NCBI GenBank assembly: GCA_036924285.1
Contig: JAYKYS010000001.1
Span: 34,595,501 to 34,659,500, forward strand
Reading direction: 5' to 3'
Source: Asterella californica
Lineage: Eukaryota; Streptophyta; Marchantiopsida; Marchantiales; Aytoniaceae
Length of the DNA stretch: 64,000 nt
Part shown: piece by piece, positions 30,126 through 40,623 of the stretch
Layout: each line of letters opens with the position of its first letter
Numbering within the stretch: position 1 is the first letter of the stretch
The notes under the pieces: generated by a model
The model's database searches: none
What the model was told of the DNA's origin: nothing
The model's input: the letters and a program-made list of their open reading frames with translations, nothing else
Made by a program: the position numbers and the translations under genes

Positions 30126-31085
30126 GAATCTGATACGGAGGACGATCAGAGTGTCTCAGAAGTAGATACCGGAGATTCTTACGATCAAGAATCCTCGTCT
30201 GAGGACGAAGGATTTGGTCGAGATGAATCATTACATCAGCTTAGTGCTATTGACTTGTTGCCTCGACCAGCAATGGAGAAAGATCTTGATAAAGAAGAGT
30301 TGAGTGAGGCAGAGATTGTGAGAAGACTCTCTATCCTGAAGTTTGGTATCAATGTCACTCAAGAGGAGAAAAGTAGATTCCTAGATATATTTCAAAAATA
30401 TATCCATGTGTTTGCTTTCAGCTACAAGGATTTGAAGGAGGTGACTCTCGAGACTCATCGAATCAAATTGGAGGAGAGCGCAAGACCAGTTGGACAGAAG
30501 CATAAAAGGGTCAATCTTACAACAGCGATGATGGTCAAGGAGGAGATAGACAAGTTGAGGGAGGCGAGTTTCATCTACGAGGTGGAGAACTCAGAATGGA
30601 TTTCACCCATTGTGATTGTCAAGAAGAAGAATGGTAAGCTGCGAGTGTGCATAGACTATAAGAAGCTGAATGCAGTACCAAGAAGGATTATTATCCTCTA
30701 TCATTTATAGATGAGATTTTGGAGGAAGTTGCTGGTCATGAGTGTACAGCTTTGGTGATGGTTATAGTGGATTCAACCAGATCAAGATAGCACAGGAGTA
30801 CCAGCAGTTGACTACTTTCACTACTCCTTGGGGAACATTTGTATTTCGAGTGATGCCATTCGGACTGTGTAATGCTCCGGCCACGTTTCAGAGGTTCATG
30901 AACAAGGTGTTCGAACCATTCATAGGAAAGTTTGTTCGTGATTTCATTGATGATTTCTGTGTGTACGGAAGAAAGGAGGACCACTTTGATCATGTGATCA
31001 AAGTTTTGCAGCGGTTGGAGCAAGCTAACGCTTCTTTGAATCCAGAGAAGTGCATCTTTGGCTGCGAAGAAGGTCTGCTGTTAGG
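30126..31085 (+). pseudogene. gag-pol: Element B reverse transcriptase, part before insertion C
   Basis: RT motifs in order: SEWISPIVIVKKKNGKLRVCIDYKKLNA, a frame loss near 30677, restoration near 30742, GYSGFNQIK, MPFGLCNAPATFQRFMN, and the catalytic FIDDFCVYG (Asp-Asp at 30949-30954). The last codons before the insertion read CEEGLLLG. Removing 31086-46408 restores GLLLGHIISKKG in frame, joining this to the segment that starts at 46409. Two single-base frameshifts (about 30677 and 30742) inactivate this copy. Confidence 0.88.
31081..31085. repeat. Target-site duplication TTAGG, left copy, insertion C
   Basis: TTAGG here and at 46404-46408 flank C. Deleting C plus one copy restores the RT frame of element B. 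Confidence 0.95.
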
Positions 31086-32706
31086 TGTAATGATGAAGGA
31101 TTTCTCCTTTTGCCCATTTAGTATACAAGATATCGTTCCCACAGAGGATTTGCACAAGTAACGCTGCTCTAAGTTCTAAGATCTGTTCAAACACACAAAC
31201 ACACGGGTTTTGCCTAGAAATCCCGTCTTCTCACAAAACCACACAAACCAACACGTCTTCCAGATACGCCAAATGGTGCTCTGGACCCAAACAAACAACT
31301 ACGAACTAAAATATCACACAACTATTCACAGAGAAACTCAGGAAGACGATCTTCTTGCTTCCAGGTTGCTTCTTTCGGTCTTCTCGATATCGTCTTCCCG
31401 AAACGATTCTCGTCTTCTGGGGGTTTAGCTCGTCTTCTCACGCCTCCAGAAGGCTGTCCGGCTTCGCAGAAGTCGACTAGTAACAGTCGTTACACCTTAT
31501 TCTCACACTCACATTCCATCGGGTTGGATAAATCACAGGGTGTATGCCCCCTGTAGCCTTCTCAGGCTTCTGCCTACGGAAGTTGTCTTCCTGCAGCGCT
31601 ACAACGACATTCACCTTCACGGCCGCTCAATAGAAGTATCGGAAGCTCACTAGAAGAAGATAAGAAGATGGGGAAGATGAGGGAAGATGGGAAGAAGAAG
31701 AAATCCAAACAAGAGAAAACATGATGAAAAAGGGCAATTAAGATTCCGACAGGCTTCTAGTCCGGATCCTGACTAACAAGCCATCCCTGCTTGTAATAGT
31801 TTGGGGAGGAAGACAACAAACGTGAGTACTGTAGCACCGTCTTCTACTCGAGGATGTCGTCTTTTGTTGCGGGAAGAAGTCTTCTTTCTTCTTCACTTCG
31901 CTGCTCTGACTGCTCTGTCTTCTGGGATCACTTACCCAGAAGACCGTTCGTACGTAGATCCCAAGTGCTCTACTGAACGAGTCAAGCTACACTTCCACAA
32001 CTGTTGACAGTCATCGCCACTCAAGAAGAACACTTCCCATGCACAATTGGGAGCGAATTCAATACATTCCACCACCCAGAAGACATGAGCGAAGCTGCTG
32101 CACTCAAATCCACAATCTATTCCCCGAGAAGAAGTCACAATGGCATTGGGAAGTTCACTCCGTCTACTCCTCCACACACCAGCCCAGCCAACAGGACTGC
32201 ACGAGGATGCCGTTCCCTGTTCCTGGACTGTCCACTACCTCTATCTACATCTTCGAATCACTGCTGGTGCGAGTATGCAGACCCCTCATGTATATTCCAA
32301 GACTATTCGTATGTTTCCAACAACGGGTGTAGTGCGCTAAGACTGTCTCTGCTCTAATGTGTCTCGCCTGCCTGCCTGTAGAATCGGTGTGTATGTTCAG
32401 TTACTGCCGAATTCTACAGAACTGGCAGAGCTCTCAGAGAGCTTTTCTCCTACCCTGCTATCCTACTTAACCATCTGCCTCGAGAGTCAGGGGAGGCGAC
32501 CACCAGGGAGAGAGAGAGAGGCGCTGACAAGAGGTTGTCACCTCACATGCATGCGGTCCCTCTTTCCAATTAGCCCTCCATTGTGTTACTCCTACGCTAC
32601 CTATGCTGTCACATGGGGTCCTAACTATTTTTACATGAAAAACTGCCACCCTTAAGATAGCATGTCCAATCCTACTAAATCTAGAAGTGTCGATTGAGTT
32701 TGCTAA

Positions 32707-34493
32707 CTACTCTGATTGCTCGGTGGCAATCTCTACATGATCTGCTCCTACCGGAGCTACTACCTCGACTTCTGATGGGCTGGGAAGCCCTGCACTTACC
32801 TCGGGTACCACTGAGGTAGCTTCCCTCTCCTCGCTCTTCGCTGGCCCTGCTATTTCTGCGGCTGCGTCTTCCTCGGCTTCGACTTCGGAAGACGGAATGA
32901 TCTTCTGGGAAGACGAGTCGAATGGTGCGTCTTCGATCTTCTGAGGCACAGATGCAGTACTAGGGACCATGGCGATCTCATAGGGGTCCGGAGAAGTCGC
33001 TTCCTCCACGCGGAATATCTGGGAGACGGCTCGTCTTCTTGTCTTCCAGAAGACATCATGTCTTCCGGGGCGTCTTCTGGAGTCTTCTCGTCTTCCAACG
33101 CTGTCACCACCAATTGTACAGCGAGATCGAACTCCTCCTTCTCCATTCGGGATCCAGTCGAGGGTGCTGGGGCTTGGGAAGATGCGGTTGCAGGTGTCGA
33201 AAGTGAGGGAAGACCATAAAGTGTCTTCACTCCTTCTATCTGTCTATCCAGGTACCTGAACATGCTATCTCTGCATTCCACCAACCTCGTCTTGGACCCG
33301 CTGTCCCATTCCCTAGCTAAGGTAAGTAACTTCTTACCCGCGGTGAAGTTGAACTTCTTCCGAAGCGCTTCTACCGACTGAGCTAGCATCTTCCGCGCAC
33401 GAGCCTCCGCTGCTTCCCTCTGCGTCTTCTCCGTTGCAGCTCGCGCTTCTGCGGCTTCTCGCTGCATCTTCCAAGTGGTCTGCTCTTCTGCGAGGGCAGT
33501 GATCTTCTCCCGTACTCGGAGAACTTCCTGATCACGCTGCTGTACTCGCACCTGCAACTCCTGGTTGCTCTTCCGAAGTTGCATCGACTCCTTGGCAGAA
33601 GCGGCTGCTTCCGCCTTGTACCTGGCTGCAAGCTTCTCCGTAGTGCGGAGACTAGCTTCCAGAGACTCCGTCTTCTACTGGCTGTCTTCCTGTCGCAGCA
33701 AGGTGCGCAGGCCGAATCCAGGCTGTAAGGGCTTCTCCTGTGCCCTCGCTCTCCTTTCCAGCAACTCCATAGCGGGCTGGATCTCCTTCTGGAAGTAGGC
33801 ACTGAACTCCTCCAGTCGTCTTCCTGCAGAAGACAAGTTCATCCCCACCACTCGCTCGAGGGTGTCGACTTCGTCTTCCAGAGGCAAGGGAGCCTCTTCC
33901 ACCACTACGGCCTTCATCTTCTGCGCACGAGAAGAAGCTACTCTTCTCATCTTCCGGGGTGGAAGACTCCTCGTGGCAGGAGCGGCTCTCCTCCTTGCGC
34001 TTCCTCGCATCGCAGTAGGAGTACCCATCCATCCTTCGTCTTCTGGAGTCTTCGAAAGACTCCCAGGTGTTACAGAAGCTGTCTTCTGCTCCGATCGGGT
34101 ACTCAGCAAGTCTTCCTCCAAGTCCGACTCCGATCCTGAATGGATGAGGGAGATGGGTGTCCTCGGTACACTTCTGTGACCCATCTTCCTCACTGGCGTG
34201 GCGTCTTCCGACCCACTAGACTCGTCTTCCCTCACCAGAAGCGTCTTCTGGTGAGAGCCGGGTCTCAGCTGTGGCATCAGAGTGGGAGGGGGCGTTGCTG
34301 CTGCCTCTCGGTCATCGTCTTCCGAGGTCTCCTCCTTCACCTCCTGTCGCTCCGTTGGCCCATACACTGCCAGCTGATCTTCCCTAAGATCCCCCATGGC
34401 TACATACAAGTAGCAGAAGAAGGGCGTCATATGTCCTCCCGCCGGGGTACCCAAGTATGCTAGCTCCGTCTGTTCATAGTTGTGGATGTACGC
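32707..34493 (-). pseudogene. LTR-borne ORF of family A, copy in C, C-terminal part
   Basis: Minus-strand continuation of the LTR ORF after the D insertion. It starts inside the globular region (YLGTPAGGHMTPFFCYLYVAMGDLREDQ) and passes the acidic linker and basic patch. It then meets TAG at about 33673-33675 (CAG in the 3' LTR of A). It continues through the complete coiled coil and the segment REWDSGSKTRLVECRDSMFRYLD, shifts frame near 33010, and ends IATEQSE-stop at 32707. With the N-terminal part at 43862-44390 it implies a full length of about 770 residues. It confirms that the coiled coil and the 395-bp segment lost in A belong to one ORF. Confidence 0.7.
34490..34493. repeat. Target-site duplication ACGC, left copy, element D
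   Basis: ACGC here and at 43862-43865 flank D. The uninterrupted sequence GGATGTACGCGCCCCAG is given by the reverse complement of the 5' LTR of A near 7510-7530 and contains ACGC once, so the duplication is 4 bp. Confidence 0.88.
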
Positions 34494-35520
34494 TGTCGAG
34501 GCGAGAGTTTCCTGGGAAGGGCGAACCTTCTAGCTGTGATACGATTGTGAAGAAGAGGGCGAAAAACTACACACGAAATACGGATCGCAAGAAACCACAC
34601 CACCACGTTCTCGATCTGGCCAAGATAAAACACACGGCGTGCTAGTAGATCTTCAACTCCATATCATGCAGATTGCAAAGCTCACGCTCAGTAACTCAGA
34701 ATATCAGAAAACTGCTCCTGTGAAGCACCAGCGCGTTCACCTAGAAGCTTCCCGTTTTCTATTCAGAAAGATACACGTACAAGTTCTTGGTCTCCTCTCT
34801 ACTCGATTCTGCTCTCTACTCTCAATCCCTCGATATCAAAACTCTGATCAGACAGAAAATATCTTCAGATGTAGTCTCTGTAAAATCTCCTAGCTCTTCG
34901 ATTCACTCTACTCGATAGCTCCCGCACGGTAAACTCTACACTACTCGATGATCGACAAAAAACTACGATAATGCGATAATGACCCTCAGAATTCTCTCCC
35001 TCCGGAGTACACCCCTCTGAGTTTTCCTCCACCCTATGTAACCTTCAGTGTCACCTGGCAAGGGTAAAAGACGCCCTAAACAGATGGCAGCAGAAAAACA
35101 AATCACTGATAATAAATCTACACGTAAGATTTTACTAAGCTTCGTAGATTCATCTGTACGGACAGCCGCTGAGTCGGTCGTACAGTCAGCATTTGCCACC
35201 TCCACTCGAAGTAACTCCCCCACGGCTACCTCTGGCCACCGGAATCACCTCGTTCTGACACGTGGAGCCCGAGTTATCATCATTGTCGTTTCCCGGCCCA
35301 CCAACCCGAAGGTGAGAGGTCCATTTCGAAACCCGGTGGTAATCTCCCTCTAGCATCCACACTAGGTGACTGCACTAGTGCAAGGGTAGACAGAGGCGTC
35401 CCGCATTCACGGTACGTTTAAGGGACATCTAGTGTCCCGCCCCTAGGCAACTTGGTTAGAGAAGGCCCCTCATATTCTCCCGAAGGGGCCAGCCTACTCC
35501 AAGCCGGTTGTGAGTCTGAA

Positions 35521-35570
35521 GGGATTTGATCCGGAGACCTCCTCCCTACAAGTTTCTCAGCTACACCACG
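35521..35570 (-). promoter_or_regulatory. tRNA-like A-box/B-box pair in the D LTR
   Basis: On the minus strand GGTGTAGCTGAGAAAC resembles an A box, and 20 nt further GGATCAAATCC resembles a B box (consensus GGTTCRANTCC). The same pair is in the other LTR at about 43360-43405. The arms do not fold into a good cloverleaf, so this is not a tRNA gene. A SINE relic or an internal pol III promoter is possible. Confidence 0.3.
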
Positions 35571-35988
35571 GAAGCTGATCTCACAACTGGTTTTGAAGAC
35601 CAGTTTCTAAGCTAATATGCTAGAAAGTTGCGGTATTTCGTCTTTCCTTTGCTAACACGAAGTGCCATAACTTTCTCTAGACATGTTCTTTTTGTACATT
35701 TCGAATTTTAAACAAATACTACATACTACAATCTACATGAGAAAAATCTAAAAAATATTTTTCGAACTCACTCTGATTTATGGTAAATTTCCCAGTATCA
35801 GAAATCTTGTAGAAGAACTCCAAGTAACTTTTCGCCTGCGACTCCGTTTGCAACTTTTGAACATACCACGGTGATCAGCGCGACGAGACCTACACCGTGG
35901 TGTTTTCAGATTTTCAAATGCACACTTCCTCCAGAATCGACTTCTCTGAGGTCTTAGCTTCACTCAGAGAGACTAACTTCTAACTGAT

Positions 35989-36022
35989 ATGTGAATTATT
36001 CACTATGTGGAATAATTCACAT
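35989..36022. repeat. Hairpin next to the D LTR terminus
   Basis: ATGTGAATTATTC and GAATAATTCACAT form a perfect 13-bp stem with an 8-nt loop, 7 bp from the LTR end. The copy in the other LTR (43823-43852) keeps an 11-bp stem. Confidence 0.75.
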
Positions 36023-36029
36023 CACGACA

Positions 36030-36041
36030 TCCACCCCCTCT
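36030..36041 (-). promoter_or_regulatory. Polypurine tract of element D
   Basis: On the minus strand AGAGGGGGTGGA directly precedes the 3' LTR. Confidence 0.75.
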
Positions 36042-36075
36042 AAACCTGCACATCCTCTGGCATGTGCCAACCTCT

Positions 36076-38886
36076 TTATTCTTCTGTTGTTTCATCATCA
36101 TCATCACTCTCCCTCGCCTCAACCTCTTCAGCAGCCGAGACGTCTTCATCTCTTTGCATCTTCTCAGACTCCAGAAAGTTGAACAAGTCTACTGATTCTC
36201 CACGTTGTTTGAACAACTTCACTCGCTTGCCGGCCACAGATAGTTTCAAAAGAGTACCATCCAGCTCACGTAAACTATAAGTGGCATTCTCGTAAACATC
36301 TAACACAACATAAGGCCCGAACCATCTTCGCGAGAACTTACGAAGTGTAGAATGCTGGTTCTCCAGCGTGCTATCATACACCAGAACCCAATCACCAACA
36401 CGTATTGACTTTGGTCGTAGTCGGTGAGTCTTGTCGAAACGCTCTTTGTTTCTGACTCGAGCCACCTTCAGCTTCTCTTGCGCCTCAGCAAGATCCTCCT
36501 CCCTTCGCTCCAACTGCCTAGTTCGTAAAGCAAGGAGTGACGTATGATCTATACCATCTTCCCACGGTAGCGTAGCCCACGTAGGAAAGTCTTCCTCAGC
36601 AGGCATGATCGGCTTCTGCCCCAACATAAGCTCAACTGGCATATAGCCAATCGTGGTACAGTGTGTAGTTCTATCATCCCATAAAGCAAATGGAAGTAGT
36701 CTCGGCCATTCTCTAGGCCTACCATCACATGCTTTTACTAAAGCGTGAACAATAGAAGGGTGTCCTCGTTCACTCTTACCAATCCCTTCTGGATTCATGG
36801 CAGTAGTAAGTCGAAGCTTTACTCCATAACGAGCAAAGAACTCCTTCGCTTCTGCACCTCTCAGCTCGCCCCTATCTGCTCGTAGTCTTCCAACAGATCC
36901 ATAACGACAGATAATATCTTCCAGCACGAATCTACATATGTTCTCTGTAGTCTTCGTTCGCAGTGCTCGTCCCTCCACGTAGTTGGAGAGATCTTCTCGA
37001 GCTAACACCAAGTAGCGCATCCCCCATAGTCCCGGCGGCATCATCACAAGATCAAGGACCCATGAAAAATGAATACTAGGTGGGTAGGTAGGTACAAGTC
37101 CATCTCTGTAACGGACTTTAGAGTAGAACTGGCAGTGCAGACACGATCCAACAAAATCCACTACGTCTTGATACAAACCCTTCCACCAGTATCGCTCCTT
37201 CATCTTCGTGTATGTAGTCCAAACTCCACGGTGTCCAGCCCACAAGGTGTCATGAAACTCCTTCAGCAGATTCAGCTTCGTCGGTTGATCATCCACTACT
37301 CTAGCCAACATCCCATCTCTTCTCTTCGGACGTTTCCACAGATAACCTTCATGTAGAAGGTAACCGTACGCTTTTCTTCTGATCTCCTTGAACTCTGCAT
37401 CACTCCATCCTTCTCTTCTGCATAATAAACTCAGATAATAGCCGATATCGTGGAACTTTTCCGTGTAGAACTCCTCGTAGAACGGCAGTGGTTCCAAGTC
37501 TGAAGTCTGCTGACCAACTTGGCACCAAACGTCTCTCTTCTCTTCATCTTCGACTTCAGTAATCATCTCTTCTTCATCTATATAACAAGCCCTAGATAAC
37601 ATGTCTGCAACAGGATTATCCTTTCCTGCTATATGCTTCAGCTCAGGGTTCATACTCCGGATATAAGCAATCCATCGTAGCATTGCTATGTCTGGAGTAT
37701 TACAGTTTGCTATCATACCTAGCAACGGCAAACAGTCTGTTTCTAGTATCACTCGTGCACCTATCAAGAACTCTCGATCTACCTTCACAGCAGTAACAGC
37801 TCCCCACAATTCACGCTTCACTTGAGGATAGTTACGATGTCTATCTGTTAAGATCCGAGCTCCAAACCTTGAAACAAACCGCACACCTTCTGCATCTTCT
37901 TGACCAACTGCCCATCCAATCGCCTTTGGACTCGTGTCAACAGTCAGTATGAGAGGTCTTCCGCTCTCGTAGCTAAGTCTTCTTAGTATAGGTGGAGACT
38001 TCAAAATCTCCTTCAGCTGCTCCATCGTCTCGTGATGTTCTCGCCGCCAAGTAAACCTCTTCCCCTTTCTCAGAAGTGCATACAGAGGCTCGGCAATGTG
38101 TGCATAATGAGGAATACTCACACGAAAGAACACACAAGCTCTTAAGAATCGTCGAACCTCAGTGATGTTGGTACAGTCTGCTATCCTTGCTATAGCATCT
38201 ACCTTCTCTGGGTTCGGCCGTCTCCCAAAAGTACCGCATAAGTGACCAACCACCACAATCTCTGACATTCCAAAACGAGATTTGGTACCTGACAGAGTGA
38301 GGTGTATCTCTTCCAAGCGCATCAGAATCTTCTCCACATCTCGGATGTGATCTGCAACGAACTTTCTATAACCATCAGCAGTCATAGTCTCGTCCTTGTC
38401 TTCCACCGGACAGCCTTTCATGGGGATATCATCAAGAAATGGGATAGTAACCTCAGGTACAAACTCTCGTAACACCTTATGCATCGCGTTTTGCACATGA
38501 GCTACTGAGTTTGTCGCACCCTGAGGAAGAGTACACATCCGCATCAACCCCAAAGGTGTACGCATGGTAGTCAAGTCTCTACTCTCCAAAGCAAGCTGAA
38601 ACTGACCATAACCTGAAAACAGATCTCCAATAGAATAGATAGATCTTCCAGCAAATGCCTCGGCTACTTCATCAACCACAGGTCCTGTTCCAACATTTCG
38701 AATCGTGATGTTGTTAGCAGGCTGTAAGTCTTGGATGAAGCGTAAAGCTCCTGTCTTCTTAGGTACCGTGAACCATCGGCTAGAGTACGGAGCCATAGAT
38801 GGTTCAAGAATACCCATCCGCATCCTCTCCTTCAGTAACTCAATAACCTTCGGTAGCAAGGCACGAGGGACTGGAATCGGTTTCAA
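36076..38886 (-). CDS. pol: Element D RT-RNase H-integrase (open, 936 codons)
   Basis: An uninterrupted frame. RT: TVPKKTGALRFIQDLQPANN, YSIGDLFSGYGQFQL, TPLGLMRMCTLPQGATNSVAH and the catalytic FLDDI (in place of YxDD). RNase H: LILTVDTSPKAIGWAVGQ with Asp in LETDCLPLLG. Integrase: zinc module H-x-H ... CLHC, then Asp in VLDLVMMP, Asp in RADRGELR and Glu in GKSERGH, followed by a C-terminal GDWVLVYDS ... RRWFGPYVV domain and an acidic tail. The SERGH and LPQGATNS motifs recall a Ty3/gypsy group I know mainly from fungi and early-diverging plants, but that placement is from memory. The frame joins the upstream one through a single missing base at about 38890-38910, just before WDLKPIPVPRALLP. 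Confidence 0.9.
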   Translation of the reverse strand: MKPIPVPRALLPKVIELLKERMRMGILEPSMAPYSSRWFTVPKKTGALRFIQDLQPANNITIRNVGTGPVVDEVAEAFAGRSIYSIGDLFSGYGQFQLALESRDLTTMRTPLGLMRMCTLPQGATNSVAHVQNAMHKVLREFVPEVTIPFLDDIPMKGCPVEDKDETMTADGYRKFVADHIRDVEKILMRLEEIHLTLSGTKSRFGMSEIVVVGHLCGTFGRRPNPEKVDAIARIADCTNITEVRRFLRACVFFRVSIPHYAHIAEPLYALLRKGKRFTWRREHHETMEQLKEILKSPPILRRLSYESGRPLILTVDTSPKAIGWAVGQEDAEGVRFVSRFGARILTDRHRNYPQVKRELWGAVTAVKVDREFLIGARVILETDCLPLLGMIANCNTPDIAMLRWIAYIRSMNPELKHIAGKDNPVADMLSRACYIDEEEMITEVEDEEKRDVWCQVGQQTSDLEPLPFYEEFYTEKFHDIGYYLSLLCRREGWSDAEFKEIRRKAYGYLLHEGYLWKRPKRRDGMLARVVDDQPTKLNLLKEFHDTLWAGHRGVWTTYTKMKERYWWKGLYQDVVDFVGSCLHCQFYSKVRYRDGLVPTYPPSIHFSWVLDLVMMPPGLWGMRYLVLAREDLSNYVEGRALRTKTTENICRFVLEDIICRYGSVGRLRADRGELRGAEAKEFFARYGVKLRLTTAMNPEGIGKSERGHPSIVHALVKACDGRPREWPRLLPFALWDDRTTHCTTIGYMPVELMLGQKPIMPAEEDFPTWATLPWEDGIDHTSLLALRTRQLERREEDLAEAQEKLKVARVRNKERFDKTHRLRPKSIRVGDWVLVYDSTLENQHSTLRKFSRRWFGPYVVLDVYENATYSLRELDGTLLKLSVAGKRVKLFKQRGESVDLFNFLESEKMQRDEDVSAAEEVEARESDDDDETTEE

Positions 38887-39671
38887 GTCCCAAGGTACTG
38901 AGGGACAGTGAAGATAACCATCGGAGCTATCACACTAAGATCCACACAACCAATCTCCTCAGCTGAGAAAGAAAATGCCTTACCATGGCTAACTATCATC
39001 TGCTCAAAAGCTTGTTTCTCCACTTCAGTCAAGAAGCCACCCCCTCCTATCTGGAGCTGCTCGAGTGTCTCTTGAGTAAACTCGTGTCCTATCTGTTTAG
39101 GATCTCTCAGTACAAACTCAGTGGCCGCTAACTCCATCTGCTGCTGTGAATCAACAGGTAACTGGGTCGCCACTGATTTCACCTTCTTCGCTACAGTTTT
39201 GTATTTGGTGTGAACCTCTGCTTCTTCACGAGAGCCACACCAGCAGATTGCATCCTTCCATCCACTCTCCAGTCTCGGATGAGGACGAGATTGCAAGCAC
39301 GAGGCAATCTCCTCATAGACCTTACGAGAGTGGATAGGGATCACCACCCTTCCTCCCATCTGCTTCATCAACCTATCTACATCATCCAGCCAACGAACAA
39401 AAGACTGTACACCTACAAACTCTTCGTAAACACCAGAAATCATCTCATCTTCACTCAAAACTCCTGTACAGTGCAGATTTTCTGCATACTTGTCCATCTG
39501 CCTTCTACTCTTCTCAGTCAAATCCTCTACACGCGTGAACTCACTCCAATCATCAGAATTGAAAGTCATCAAACCTGATTTCCAACTATGTACAGTGTAA
39601 CAGTTTTCAGAATCTTGAGCAACCTCTTCATCAGTCTGCTGTGACCCCACAGGCTGCTCAAGCGAGATCAT
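38883..39671 (-). pseudogene. pol: Element D protease-RT connecting region
   Basis: A 262-codon segment between protease and RT, ending by frameshift (TVPQYLGT-stop, where the RT frame reads VPWDLKPIPVP). It has TFNSDDWSEFTRVEDL, a region with EEFVGVQSFVRWLDDVDRLM, and near the end EKQAFEQMIVSHGKAFSFSAEEIGCVD. That last stretch is the usual lead-in to a Ty3/gypsy RT (F..FE.IG.VD). The middle Trp/Cys-containing part (GWKDAICWCGSREEAEVH) is unfamiliar. It joins the protease frame by another shift near 39720. Confidence 0.75.
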
Positions 39672-39720
39672 AGTAGTATCAGATCCATCACTCTTGGTAT
39701 CCCGACCTACAAGAGTGGTT

Positions 39721-40179
39721 TCAGAAAACCCTGCCCCTACAGATGGGAGAATCTCTCAGAGTCTGTCTGTTTCGTTCGTGGTTTGTACGAACGGTCAAAA
39801 ACTGCACAGAACGTCTATCATCTGGACTACGGATCCTAGCATAGTGAGATCCGTCATCCATTATCTTCGTCTCCATTCGAACTACAGTGATATAAGGCTG
39901 ACCAAGAATCACAGGATAAGAAGCAGAAGATTGCACGAAGAAGTGCTGATCTACCTCCACATCACCCAACTTCACTCTCACGTTAGGACAAGCGCCGTAT
40001 AACTCACCCTTCTGGTTGTTTGCAGCTCGTAGCACCCAACCATGGTTCAGTTTGATAGGCCATTGACCTCTCTCGTACACCTCCCGTGACATGATGTTGA
40101 TCTCTGAACCGTGATCAACTAACGCAGCAACAGGTTCAAGACTTCTGAGACGAACTCGTGTAGTCGTCGTAGCACGAGC
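39721..40179 (-). pseudogene. pol: Element D aspartic protease
   Basis: It follows TAG 40180-40182 in the same frame as gag. The active-site loop reads VAALVDHGSEINIMS, with DHGS in place of DTGA/DSGA. The fold continues with HGWVLRAANN, GACPNVRVKLGDVEVDQHFFVQ and YPVILGQPYI (the ILGxP/W flap-end motif). The polyprotein would be cut by this enzyme. Whether DHGS is active is unclear, but Asp and Gly are kept. The frame ends at 39721 by a shift. Confidence 0.78.
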
Positions 40180-40623
40180 CTAGTGTCTCTTCCTGAAGTC
40201 ACTATCCGTAGCTGGACTCTCATCGCCAGCTTCATCATCATTGAACTCAACAGTGTTGGTACCAGCAACTAACGCTTCTTGCTGGTACTCTGTATCATCA
40301 GCCTCCTGAAAATGCACCTTACCGAACTCCGCATCATTAACAGAAGCTCCTACCATCTCTATCATCTGGCTTTCTACTTGCTCAGACATCACCTGTCTCT
40401 TGCGCTTGATGATGTCGATAATCAACTCGTTAAACTCCCTCTTCGCAATACCAAGAACTTCTCGAAGAGAAAACTCGATTCGCGCGTCAAGTATTCTCTG
40501 CTCCAAGATGCTCTTGAGATCAGTTGAAGTCTCAATATCAGCTGCCAACTTATAAGCCGGTCCCTTCCCTTTCTCTTGGGCAGTAAACCGTCTCCCAGCA
40601 GTCGTTGGCTCCTGCTGGGATCT
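40180..40623 (-). pseudogene. gag-pol: Element D gag-protease linker
   Basis: Same frame as gag, between TAG 40624-40626 and TAG 40180-40182. It is charged and helical (DLKSILEQRILDARIEFSLREVLGIAKREFNELI) and then acidic (EFNDDEAGDESPATDSD). The two TAG codons could be C-to-T mutations, or the first could be a natural gag stop with readthrough. The downstream context gives no known readthrough signal. Confidence 0.6.

Larger units (their letters stand above)
34494..36029 (-). repeat. 3' LTR of element D
   Basis: 1,536 bp. It differs from the 5' LTR by a few substitutions and short indels (for example near 35125, 35460 and 35920). On the minus strand it starts TGTCGTGATG and ends CCTCGACA. 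Confidence 0.93.

Noticed and set aside
35521..35590. A tRNA gene in the D LTR
   Set aside because: Box-like words exist, but the T arm and acceptor do not pair, so no cloverleaf forms.
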